From Daldinia sp. FL1419 (Eukaryota; Ascomycota; Sordariomycetes; Xylariales; Hypoxylaceae), in contig MU623340.1 in NCBI GenBank assembly GCA_025201765.1, forward strand, positions 434,001 to 498,000: 64,000 bases of DNA, written 5' to 3'. Within the stretch, counting starts at the first letter, position 1; each line of letters starts with the position of its first letter. The translations under genes and the position numbers were made by a program. Positions 47,018 through 58,136 of the stretch are shown one piece after another. The notes below the pieces were generated by a model. That model saw nothing but the letters and a program-made list of their open reading frames with translations, was not told the origin of the DNA and did no database searches.

Positions 47018-49802
47018 ATGAGTGGTAATCAAAAAGGCAAGGGCAAGGGCCGCCGCGGACGGAACCGCGAAGAGGAATCCGCACCGTCTCCGTCTTCTGC
47101 CGGAGCCCCGGGTTACATGACCGTCGGCAACGGTTCTTCTCAATACGCTTCGCGACTACAGTCACTTATAGATGATGATTCGGGATACGGCGGTAGCATC
47201 GCAGGTGACGATGCTGGCTCATCTAGACGACAAGTCGGCCCTCCCCGATCTGACCTGGCCTTATCGAGCGACATGCCACTTCAACGTCGTGCTTCTAGCA
47301 GTCCGGACTCCGAACATCGAAAGGAAGCAGCAGCTATTCACCAAATGTGGTATAATCAGCATCGATCATCTCTGAATCGCGCCATTAGCAAAGTTGTTGA
47401 TCTTCTCAAAACTCTTCAAGAGACAAACATCACCTGGCCTGCACACTATCCTTCCGTCCAGCGAGCGGGAAGAGCTTCTCCCGATCGGTCGCCGCGTCCG
47501 GGAATACAGCATACCTCTACTATGGGCCCAGAGCCCTCTTCGCATCGCTCACGCCCGTTGCGACGATCGATGACAACTTCTGAAGACTACGAAGCAGAAT
47601 CTAGCAGGGACGCCGAGAATAAGAATGTAGCAGAGATGCCTAGATTGGTTTCGCCACAGATTGCCCAGGAGTTCTCGATTCTAAAGTTGGACCTCAAGTT
47701 AGGCGGTTTACATCAGACTGAGCTCGTCCATTCTCTTGAGAAAGGATCTATTGCCGCATTGTTGGACGGGAAGATTAGCTCCAGTATTAAACATTTACAA
47801 TTGCTCCGCGAGAGAATCGAAGATACGTCCAGCAAGGTTTTAGTAACAGGGGATCTAAATGCAGGCAAATCTACGTTTTGCAATGCGCTACTACGCCGAA
47901 AGGTTCTTCCAGAAGACCAACAGCCGTGCACAAGCATTTTCTGCGAGGTCCTGGACGCGAGGGAGAATGCTGGGATTGAGGAGGTCCACGCAGTCCATCA
48001 GGATGAAATATACAATCGACACGACGAATCAACCTATGACGTCTTCCCCTTGAGCGACCTAGAGAAGATCGTTCTCGACAATGTTACCTATATGCAGTGC
48101 AAAGTTTACATCAAGGACGTGCGAACAATTGACGAATCGTTGCTCAACAACGGCGTCGTCGACATCGCCTTGATCGATGCCCCAGGTTTAAACTCCGACA
48201 CAACTAAGACGACGGCTGTATTCGCACGACAGGAGGAAATTGACGTGGTCGTGTTCGTTGTGTCCGCTGCGAACCATTTCACTCAGTCCGCGAAGGAGTT
48301 TATTTGGGCTGCTGCGGCAGAGAAAGCGTATATCTTCATGGTAGTCAACGGTTATGATATGATCAGAGACAAGGAGCGATGCCAAAAGATGATTCTAGAC
48401 CAGGTATATGGCCTGAGTCCCCGTACGTTCAAGGAGTCCACCGAACTCGTGCATTTCGTATCCAGCAATGCTATTCCGACAATGCCGTCGCCTCCTGGCG
48501 GTCCGGACGGAGGGGGCAGCGGTAGTTCAAGTGGAGGTGGCGATGACCCGGGTGACGATCCTAAAGGAAAGGGTAAAGACAAGGAGAAGATTCGGGACTT
48601 CGAGAAGCTAGAGCAATCTCTGAGGCGGTTTGTCTTGGAAAAACGAGCACGATCTAAGCTTGCGCCAGCCAGGACTTATCTCCTTAACATCCTCAACGAC
48701 GTTAACATTCTTGCCACCGTCAATTCTGAGATGGCCACCTCCGAACTGGAGAGAGTGATGGGCGAGTTGAGTGAGATTGAACCTCAGCTAGAAGCTTCAA
48801 GAAAAGCAAAAGCCGAAATGAGCGAGACCGTAGACCAGACCATTGAGGATACTTGCAAAGAAATCTACGACCACACCCGAACTACACTCAACTCGGTCAT
48901 CGCTCACGCTGGTGATGGCAATTCCGGTGTGCCTTATCCAGGGTTGTTTTCCGTTTTCCAGTATGCTGAAGACTTGAAGGAAGCGATGCTATCTCAAATC
49001 TCAGAGTCGGTCGCGTCTTGTGAGGAGTACGCACGAACGAAGACTGTTGGCGGCGTAAATATGATCAAGCAGCTTGGTATACTGCATCTCGGCAACGAAT
49101 ATCAGGATCTTAACTTCCGCCCCGATGTCATGTTCCGTAGGAGGCGTGACGCATTAGCGAAACAAGTCGAGGTGCCTACCGAAATATGGGACTTTGTCGA
49201 CTGGTCTACACTGATGCAACGCCAAGAGAAGATGGCTGGTACCGGTATGGCCTTGACCGTCGCTACTGCTATCGGTGGACGCCTAGTTGGCGGTATGGGA
49301 TGGATGGACCACACTCTAAACATAGTGAAAATCGTCGGAAACGACAATCTCCGAAAGTTGATTATCCCTGGGTTGGTCCTAGCAGGTATGTATTACTATA
49401 GTCTATCTACACCGAACCAGAACTAACTCCTATCGTCTAGCCGTCTCAGCTGCAGCTTACGTTGTCCAGCAAATACCGCACTCGCTACCTCACCGCCTAT
49501 CTGAAAAGATTTCAGCGCAGCTAACAGCCATTGACTACGTCCACGCAAACAGCAACCGCATCTCTAGTTCGGTGCGCAAGGTTCTCCGTTATCCTGCAGA
49601 CAATCTCCGAGTTGCCTTGACACGCTCCGTCGAACAACTTGGCAAGCGCCAAGAAGAGACTATGAAGGTGCGCGGCGAAAGTGAAGTAGCTCTTAAGTAT
49701 TTTGGAAACCTGGTACGCGAGAGTGCCCATCAACGCAGCCTAGTTGAAGAGATAGACCTTGACGCACATCCTCAGCCCTCTGCCGGCGTGCACATTGCCT
49801 AA
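47018..49802 (+). CDS. fzo1: Mitofusin Fzo1, outer-membrane mitochondrial fusion GTPase
   Basis: Fzo1 is a dynamin-related GTPase that tethers and fuses mitochondrial outer membranes. Two exons (47018-49385 and 49441-49802) join in frame to 909 aa, similar to yeast Fzo1. Residues 1-215 are a disordered extension with a basic, Gly/Lys-rich start. The GTPase shows P-loop GDLNAGKS at 278-285, the switch DAPG at 387-390 in ALIDAPGLNSDTTKTT, and VVNGYD in the G4 position. A fungal-typical Gly/Ser/Asp-rich insertion (GGPDGGGSGSSSGGGDDPGD) lies near residue 495. Coiled-coil segments follow. Two hydrophobic stretches near 740-760 and 780-800 form the hairpin in the outer membrane; the second is completed across the 55-bp intron (LVLAAVSAAAYVVQQ). 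A C-terminal heptad region ends at HIA. All GTPase motifs are intact. Confidence 0.96.
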
Positions 49803-51767
49803 AGCAAGACATATCTATCTACGTACGGCATGACTTGGCGTTGAGAGGGTTACACTTGGGTTATTAGCATGGTATTCCGTTTGTTTGTCAAGCTCACACA
49901 CTTCCTTCTCTAATAGTCTTTGGTGGTTGATGGTAGGGGAACCCCCCCAAAAAAAACTTTGACGAGTGACGTAGAATGGCAAATGGTTTCGCGGCGTCCA
50001 GAGACAGTTATAGGCTGGACCGGTATATGAACTCTACTCTCCCGTTCTTTTCTTCGATCCATACCTCATGTACGTAGGTACTAGCTTATACCAAATCATA
50101 CGGAAAATCAGGGTTTAACGAGTTTAGATCTACGTAGAGCGTTAAGATAGCAGCATGAATAGCGTAGACAGTAGCAAAGCAAAATATTACTTGATAAAGC
50201 TATAGTAGCATTCTGTAATAATTATATCCGGGGAATCTTGTCGGCGATTGACCAGGGTTAAGTGCGGGCGAACACACTATTGAGTCGCACCAAGAGACAA
50301 CTATCCTGGTATTGTCACAGCATTAACTTGAAGTTACATGACGATCAATGCAAACGTCTTCTCTTACACTACCGAGGTAGAAACTCCACTATTACAGCAT
50401 GGAGAGATGAGGAGGGTAAAGAGATGAGGTAGATAGGTCTTTGCTACTATGTAACTGTTGGTTGAAGATCATTGTCCATCTCGATTGCGTGATAATAATA
50501 TAGAGTCGAAGATAATTGCCGTTCAAAGAGATTTTTCAGCTTTCGGATAGGTATTAACTACCAACAACGTCTGTCTACTAATCATATCACTTCCATTCAG
50601 CCATCTATCTATTCATGTAACCACGTCGAGCATGTAAGTTGGTCACATCGGAGTTTAGAACGAGTGGAAGTGGAGAAGGGGAGTAGAAAACATGGTACCG
50701 ACACGTGTAGCGTAGAGTGGTCTCGTTGTTGATCGATGATTAACGTACCATCCGTTATGCACGTAGTGCTGTATTGTACATGACTTGGTAACTTAGCAGA
50801 GCTATGTTATCATCACATATTATGAGATACACTACATTAGACACTTATTGGAAAAGTCTATGATATACGTATTAGACGTGAGCCGGCGTACGGGCGTTGG
50901 AACCATTCCGGGCCGGGTCGGGTCATGTTGGGCATCGGATGGGCCATCGCCAATCGGCAGGAGACCTCTTGCTGCGCCGCACAAACCCCCAAGGGTCCTT
51001 GGTTTCATAGCGGTGACGATAATTCTATAGCATTTCCAAATGCTACATTGGGTAACCCAACCAGACTTTTCCCACGAGAAAATTGTTAACGATACTACAT
51101 CAAATCTTAAATTCCTTCTTTGCCCCCTCCTTACGTCCGGATGCGCGGATGCAATACTTGGGTAACCAACCCACACCCGGGACGAGCCGCGTGATATCGA
51201 CCCGAAGTTCAGGAAATGGTCGCCCCCTGCAGCTATACTACACGCGTGCTGCACACATGCGAGCAAGGAATACGACTACTACGTACCTAATGTAGGTACG
51301 TATGTGTGTGCGAGGAGGGTTTTGTTAACTAGCATCCCCGGCCCTGGACGGGACGAATGGGCTACAACTCCGCTATGCTTCAGCTAAGAGCCAGTTGAAG
51401 CAGGTGGTTAAGCCCACATGTGGAAATGTAGAGGTCCCAGCGTTCTGTCAAAGCACGCGAGAAGAGACGCACGAAGGAAAATGTGTAGTGTAACTACAGC
51501 GATGTCAAAGTCTCGCCCGTCAAGTCCGGTCCAATTCGTCAGCTTGTCATGGGGTATATTCAAACTAAGGAAAGTCGTAACTAGCCTACCCTACCCAGCC
51601 TACCTATGTAACCTAACCCTATAGCCTATAGTAGAACTCCTATATAGGTGACAAAAAAGAATGTGCGAGTGTGTGTGTGTGGAAACCGCCAGCCCAGCAC
51701 AAAAGAAAACAAAGATATGAATGGTATAACTATACAAGATCGGTATAGGCTTATGCAAGGCTCTCGC
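49803..51767. other. Spacer between fzo1 and the terpene synthase
   Basis: This 2-kb convergent region holds the 3' ends of both flanking genes. A 144-codon minus-strand frame at 50832-51266 shows no motif. Short GT repeats occur at about 51671-51682. No gene or RNA recognised. Confidence 0.5.
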
Positions 51768-53274
51768 TCAGAGCACTATGCTAAGCGAACCATCTTTATG
51801 CAGGCAGTCTGCCATGCCGTAGCGTTTCGACTCCAGACTCCATTGCAGCACCCCTGTGATGAAATGGCGGCACCATTTGATAAAGGCCTGCACGTCCCTG
51901 CTTACTTCGGCGTTATCTGACGCCATCGACTCTAAATCCTTTGCTGCGTTCTCGAAACCCTTCATGGATTCCCGCAGAGCCGCTTCGATCCCGCGGGTTA
52001 CCGTATCGAGGCTCTTCTTCTTGGGGCTACAGTTCTTGTACATGACTGGCACCAGGTTGAAGAGTGATGCTTGTGCCTAGCGTTTTGTTAGTGTTTGTAC
52101 AATGTCTTGCGGTGTCTTGTAATCTGGCTTGTGGGTCTTACAATTTCTTTTTGTACCGAGTATATGTCGTTGAGGATAAGGCACATGACTATCGTCTCTT
52201 TCCAGAGCTTTTTCATGGGGGCACCCTCCATGATGGTCTCAGGGAGCCTTACTTTGAGCATATGACTAAGAATCTGTGTAAGTTGGCATCCTTCATTGAG
52301 TCCGAGTTTTAATGCTTACTCTGTAAGTGCAATCTGAGGGGCACAGCCTACAGATCCAGATCGGATATGGAGGTATTTTTCCACCGTGGGGATTAAGCCT
52401 CGCATTCGTTGGCCGTGTTCCACACCAACGCTGACCATGAAACCCTCTAACTCGCGATAAAACCGCTCTCGCTGTATTCTGTCTGTCGACTTGCGCAGTC
52501 CACGACCGACATCGGCGAATAGAGCCATGTTAGGGTGTAAGTTTGCTTCTTCCTTAGCGATTAGGTCCTCATCCACCTCGCCTTCATCCAGGCCAAGGAG
52601 GCGGTGGACTGTGCTAAGAGACTTCTGGTAGTAGGCTCGAGCGAGCTCTTCGTCGTTGGACACGTCAGTATCTCCAGCGTCGACCTCGTCGTCCCACACG
52701 AAAATCCAGACTGAATAGGCGGTGGCTATCTCGAGCTCGGGCCATTCCGCATCGGGATACCAACTGTGCGGACGGACTAAATTAGTTGAATTGTCTAAAC
52801 AACAGAAAATATAGGCTAGGATGTGCTAGCTTACAGGGACATGAGGCGACCAAAATCCGCCTTCTTCAAAGCTCTTAACTTCTTCTCGTTGGTAATGATG
52901 CGCTCTAGCAGCGAGTCCACGAGCCTCTCGAGCCTTTCTGCATGTGGATTTGCGGCAAGCGGCCATTCTGAGAAGAGTTGCCATAGGTCCGGCAGACGGA
53001 AGGTCTTGCCATCTAGTTGAGTAGCTAAGGTCAAAGCTTCACCACGAAGATCGGGGTGGGTATTAGGCTTGACGACGGTCTGCGGTACGGGGTTTCGAGG
53101 GAAGATAGATAATAACTTGTAGTGTACCCGCTCCGCGAGGCGTAATAAGGTAGACTTTGTGTGAGACTTCATGTTGTCTGTGTCTTTGTCTTTGTCTTTG
53201 TCTTTGTCTTGATTCTTGGTATCGTCTTCGACAGGAGATTGAACTGAATGAGCTGATGCTTCTTGAACAGACAT
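51768..53274 (-). CDS. Class I terpene synthase (sesquiterpene-cyclase-like)
   Basis: Such enzymes ionise a prenyl diphosphate (often farnesyl diphosphate) with three Mg ions and cyclise it. Four exons (53274-52835, 52763-52320, 52265-52142, 52076-51768) join in frame to 438 aa. Catalytic marks are complete: DDEVD at 171-175 within VWIFVWDDEVDAG, the NSE triad NDIYSVQKE with Asn327, Ser331 and Glu335, and the C-terminal RY pair 421-422 in SLESKRYGM. PDLWQLFSEWPLAANPH and LMSLWYPDAEWPE fit the usual helices before the Asp-rich motif. Residues about 20-35 hold a Lys-Asp repeat encoded by a hexanucleotide microsatellite. Splice sites at 52764 and 52266 were chosen to keep frame; the others are canonical. 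The start is the first ATG; the frame is open upstream to a TTG at 53388. No P450, prenyltransferase or transporter is adjacent. The product cannot be predicted. Confidence 0.92.
53184..53210. repeat. (TTTGTC)n hexanucleotide repeat inside the terpene synthase gene
   Basis: Four to five tandem TTTGTC units in exon 1, read on the coding strand as alternating Lys-Asp codons. Length change by whole units keeps the reading frame. Confidence 0.9.
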
Positions 53275-55239
53275 ATTGCCTCCCTCCCGGCCATCCCTCT
53301 CCCTTATAAATGAGAGCAGACTTCGGTGTCCCGCTGACTCGGGAACATAGTCTAAGACTCGGCTAACGATGATATCAAGTTGGCGCAACGCGAATCCGAG
53401 GCTAAGGAGTAGTAGTTACCAATATTGATAAACCTTCTAGTACAACCTAATGCAGTGTGATATCTAGAAACAGTAGGATGGTAAGTCACTCTTGGAATGC
53501 GATTGGCCGAACGAAGCTTAGTTGGCTATAATTGGTTATAGTTGGTTATAGCTGGGTTATAGAAAAGCCGCACGAAGAGAGGCTACATGGGAAGATATCT
53601 CCCCAGTCAGGATTATGATGTAAGGGTTATGTACGTTGGACCACGGTACATTAGACAAGCCAATATCCGCACTCTTGCCATCCGGTTTCATAAACTAGCA
53701 GGCTGGTTGTCGTCAAGTCGTATTTGGAAGTTCATTAGGAATAATGGGAAAACGGAAATGCTCAACACCATGTGGCGTTGTAGAGAGAGGTAGTAGGAAG
53801 ACCTAGATTAGGTCTAGAATAGGACTAATAAGTTGAACCAACTACAAAGAGACAACGGTTCCGGCGGCTCTACTGGCGTGATGTAACGCGAGATATCCAA
53901 TATTGGACTACTTGATCCCCAGTTTGGGATCTATTAAAACGTGGAAAACGACGGGAACATCCACTTTGATGGTCCATGTGCTATTCTACCCCCCAGGGTT
54001 CCGAATCCGCTAACCGTTAGATTGTGCTTAGGACAGAAAACCAGAATACACACGGTAAGACCAAGAGGAACGTTGTGCAGATGACGTTGGAAAGTCGGAT
54101 TCACACGGTAGCACGGCTAATGCGCCGCCGGTAACTAGCATATTTTCATATTCGTTAGACCTAACACATGTGATAATCGGGTGCGGACCATCAGCATATA
54201 CCCATTGGCAATACGTAAAAATTACCGACACGGCTGGTGAGGTCGAAAGAAGCTTAAATCTATGACCAAAATTCGCATCCCTACCTACTTAGGAAATAGT
54301 TGGTCGTGCTATTTAACACAGAACGGTCGATACGGTCAACAACTCCGTAGGTTGACAATAATATCGGACTCATCTGATTGGTCAATCGCTATATAATTGG
54401 GAAGCTTGGTTGCAACAACCAATCTTAAGATTCTCGTGATAAGATGAGGAGTAATAAGAGAATAATGAGAATAATATGAGCAGAACGCGGGTTGAACCCC
54501 AACCTCTGATCCTCAGATTCCCGATTTGGCACGATGTTTGCTTCGGGCGATCTTGACAATTCCTTGTAAGCCTTTCCGCGGGTCCTCAAAATCGAACCAA
54601 AGCCTCTAGAACCTCTAAGCACAAACTACCTCAAACAGGAAAACAACCTTGGCCACCGGGGGCTAAAAATTTAAATAATAATCGGGGCCGGGGGTTCTAA
54701 GCAGGGGGTTTGAAGGGGAGGTGGTCTCGAAGGGGGAAGGGGGACATCGAAGTAAGGACTCGTCGAGTTCCCGGGATCCACTTTGAAATTTCAACGTTGC
54801 AAAATGCCGTGAAAAAAAGTATCTAACACAGCAATTCGCGCAATAAAGGGTTTCCACACAGTAATTACCTGAAATAAAGCTTTAAAAAGTATTTTAATAA
54901 AGGACGAAGTTTTGCTTTTATTTAGACTTTTTTTTCTAAATTATAGGATATAGTTTGATTGAGTTATGACAATGGGAAGGTGAGGTGCGTGGTAAGAGAA
55001 TCGGTACTTTTTTCGACGGCATTCTGCGTTGTAAGAGGTTTTGCGTGGGGTGTCAAGTTGCATTAGTTGAGATGATTTAGCATTACTAATATATATACGT
55101 ATAGTGCTGTTGTGTAGCCTAGTCAAATAGTAGTTGAATTTGAGATAACTAGTGTAATGTCTTAACTTTTAAGTCGTACCTGTCTGCCTGTGTAAGTAGG
55201 TAGTTTGCAATGTACTATGCAAGTTATTAACCTAGTGTA
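53275..55239. other. Spacer upstream of the terpene synthase, becoming AT-rich
   Basis: The first part is the likely terpene-synthase promoter, with TTGGTTATAGTTGGTTATAG repeats at about 53520-53565. A G-rich/C-rich segment (54670-54760) and then AT-rich sequence precede the nested transposable elements. A stretch at about 54478-54545 vaguely resembles a decayed tRNA (see rejected items). No gene seen. Confidence 0.5.
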
Positions 55240-56113
55240 ACGTACCCCACAAGTCAGCCGGTCAAACTAGTCAACCGGTCAGCCGAAATATAACCGGAAA
55301 CTCAAGAAATTCGAAAATACTAACTTTACGAAATTTTGATTTTATTTTTTCAAATTTTGATATGTTTTATGTCATATATATCTGAATTTATAAAAAAATT
55401 GAAAAAAATCCCCGGTGCATATCCCTCGAGGTGCGAGTGTAACACGGTGGGGGGCACTAAAAAAATGCTAGTAGTTTGATTGGTCCAAAAGCTCATATAC
55501 CACGAAAATAGCCTCACCTAACACTGGAAACACCACTCTAACAACCACAAAACATTTATTCAACATAACAAAATACCTAATTTTAAGCTATAATAAATAA
55601 TAATTAATTTTAGTAGATACGCATTTAATTGTATTTTATTATAATGATTTTTCTAACTTATATTCTCAACGTTTTTATGTAAAAATATTGATAAAAATTT
55701 GATACCAAAGGTTAGATCTCGTTGCAAAAGTATGTTATATCACTGATAAATGCTGGTACTTTATGGCACGAGTAAAATTTGGTATAAAAGCATGTAGCTA
55801 CATTTTAATGATTTCTAATTGGATATAATTTTTAGTGCCCCCCACCGTGTTACACTTGCACCTCGAGGGATAAAGGAAGATAATTAAGATATTGAATATT
55901 TCGGGCCCACTTTTCGGGTATTTAATTGAATAAATTCGTACAAAATCTTCAAAAAATACTACAATTATCAGTATTCCAAGAGGATTCTAAATCTTCAAAC
56001 CGCATTTTGATACGATTTTTTTCGAATAAAACGCACGTTTACGCACAGACGTATTTTGTATGTATTTTTGCTGACCGGTTGACTAGTTTGACCGGCTGAC
56101 TTGTGGGGCACGT
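55240..56113. mobile_element. Outer MITE with 44-bp terminal inverted repeats and TA target duplication
   Basis: The left end 55240-55283 and the right end 56070-56113 are reverse complements over 44 bp with a single mismatch. They start ACGTACCCCACAAGTCAGCC (left) and, read inward from the right, ACGTGCCCCACAAGTCAGCC. Both ends are flanked by TA (55238-55239 and 56114-56115), as expected for Tc1/mariner-type insertion. There is no reading frame of useful length and the interior is very AT-rich, so it is non-autonomous. Removing the inner element and one TA leaves about 423 bp. Confidence 0.93.
55422..55870. mobile_element. Inner MITE inserted in the outer one, about 42-bp inverted repeats, TA duplication
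   Basis: Ends at 55422-55463 and 55829-55870 are reverse complements over about 42 bp with one mismatch, beginning TCCCTCGAGGTGC and including AACACGGTGGGGGGCACT. TA is present on both sides (55420-55421 and 55871-55872). The 449-bp element is AT-rich inside and has no coding capacity. Its terminal sequence differs from that of the outer element, so two distinct families are present. Confidence 0.93.
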
Positions 56114-58136
56114 TAAGGCAACATAAGGTGGGCCGTGTTTACGTACGGTGTACCTTTACAGCCTAGGCAAGTCTATACCTACTATACGCTATACTTCATA
56201 CACATTCGTATCCACAAATCCAGATGGAACTTTTCGGTTTGCCAAAAACTCACCTAACTAACCCAGGTAGTTTAACTAGTTCCACTACTAGTTCCGTTAT
56301 TTTTCTGTTGTTGGCTTCTTTTTATTTTATTTCTTTATACTGATTTCTTTTCTTCGGAGCGCGGCTAGCGGAGTTGGACATTAAGGTCTTAAGCCCTATT
56401 CCCCCTAGACTAGATAGGGGGTGAGGGGGTGAGGAGGTAAGGAGGTGAGGAGGTGAGGCTTAATCTACTTATTAATCTAAAGCCTCCTAAGCCTCCTAAG
56501 CCTCCTACCAGCCTACAAGAGATAATCATGTAATATGACAAAATCGTCTAAAATGCTTACTTGATGCGCATACATACATATGTATGTGAGACATGACAGG
56601 TCTTCTGCGGAGCCGCGGCTCCAAAGTGGCTCTCGCTTGCGATTGCGAAGTGGCGAGTGAAATTCGGTAACCTACCAGGGGGTGTTCCGATATCACGGAA
56701 TGCAGCACTGCAGGTCGTTGCAACCCAGCCGACGTATCTGCATACTACCTCACTACCTCGCTACCTATATAAGTGCATGCAGGTTTTGGGTACCTTTTTA
56801 AGTAGGTCTGGTAGGCTATGTAACGTCAAAATAAATCTCAGGTGAAAAGGGAAAAAAAGTGAAAGATATAACAAAAAAAGAACCTAAAAGAAAAAAAAGG
56901 TGAAAGAGAGACAGGAACAAGACCCTTGGTTTGTGATACAAGTAATAAAGATATCCACTTTACATTAGGCAGATAAGGTAAGTTGACGATTTAGGCCACG
57001 AATAGTAGAAGTTATGAAGCTAATGTTGGTCGCGAATGCATATTTCGATTAGGTTAGCTCCTGCAACTTACCGGCTCAACCTTCCCAAAGACGTAGAAAC
57101 AAGACACAGCAAAAAAAAAACCCCCCAGATGGAAGGAGCTTACCTACATAATGTAAGGCATAGATTATGACTATTCTTTCTAGATTTATTCTTGGATTTT
57201 CATGTGAGATAATACAACAATATTGATCACATTTGGCTATGGTCAAGACACCTGATCGATTCTATTACCACGCGTAATGTAATGTACGTAATTCCCGATT
57301 GTGTGCAAAAGTAGCCCTTGCTTACCTATCTATGGAAGTTGGTAATACCCACGGGTATTATATTATGTGCAAATGTATGTAGGTACGGGAACAAAATCCC
57401 GGAACGGGGAAAATACTCCCTTTTCCTTGGGTCCTTGGGTACGGGCAACAAAGAACAACACACGCGACGGATGAAACATGACTTGCATTTTTATTATTAT
57501 TATCTTTTTTTTTTTTTTTGCTTTCCCTTTTCATCGACCGGATGGTGACAAATACCATCGCTGCCATCGTTGCATCGCAGCATAGTTTGGTCTTATCCTT
57601 GAGACGCAAACCCACGCAAAAGACACATGGCCGCCGTAGTCACGCCAAGCAGAATTATGTTCAAGAGGCAGGGCCTACCATCCCGTCTTGCGGATCCGTA
57701 CAATAACAGGCTAACAAGACTAACAGAAAACAAGACAGGCCTTAACGAAAGAACCCTTGATAAGAAATCCTTGACAGGAAACAGGGGTATGAGAACGTGT
57801 CAGTATCATTTTTGCAGCTCCGCAGGGCCACGAATCCCAACCCATCCGCAACCCCTTGTCTGCATGTCTATCCCCAAAGCACACAGTTTATTAGTCCACG
57901 GCTCCAACGGCAGCCTTCCGGTAGCTGTTCAATGGACTCGGCACGGGTCGTTGGGTCGTTGTCATATGCCCTAGACCCTATCTAGGCCAGTGTGCACGAC
58001 TAAAAGCCCACCCCATCTTAACATCGCGTTGCCTTTATCCATTTAGTTTACTTTTCTTCCACCATTTGCGTCAATTCTTTTTTTTCTTGACAATGTTTAG
58101 GATGTTTAGAGGAGGGGGAGATAACGCCGACGAACA
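56114..58136. other. Spacer between the MITEs and the NLR gene
   Basis: This 2-kb stretch contains the purine/pyrimidine tract listed separately, a CACTACCTCGCTACCTAT-type repeat at 56749-56768, A-rich runs at 56853-56900, and T-rich runs at 57490-57520 and 58077-58088. The last few hundred bp should be the NLR promoter. No gene seen. Confidence 0.5.
56416..56513. repeat. G-rich GAGGAGGTGAGG tract facing a CCTCCTAAG tract
   Basis: A purine-rich run (56416-56459, units of GAGGTGAGG/GGGGGTGA) is followed 23 bp later by a pyrimidine-rich run (56483-56513, three CCTCCTAAG-like units). The two arms are partly complementary (GAGGC with GCCTC, AGGAGG with CCTCCT), so a hairpin is possible. The G-runs could also form a quadruplex. 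Confidence 0.7.

Noticed and set aside
50832..51266. 144-codon minus-strand frame between fzo1 and the terpene synthase
   Set aside because: No recognisable motif, no signal peptide, and no plausible splice partners.
54478..54545. tRNA-like sequence (GCGGGTTGAACCCCAACCTCTGATCC) on either strand
   Set aside because: A GGTTCAACCC-like T-loop and a TCTGAGGATCAGA-like arm can be seen, but the T-stem pairs only three bases and no 7-bp acceptor stem or D-arm forms. At best a decayed fragment.
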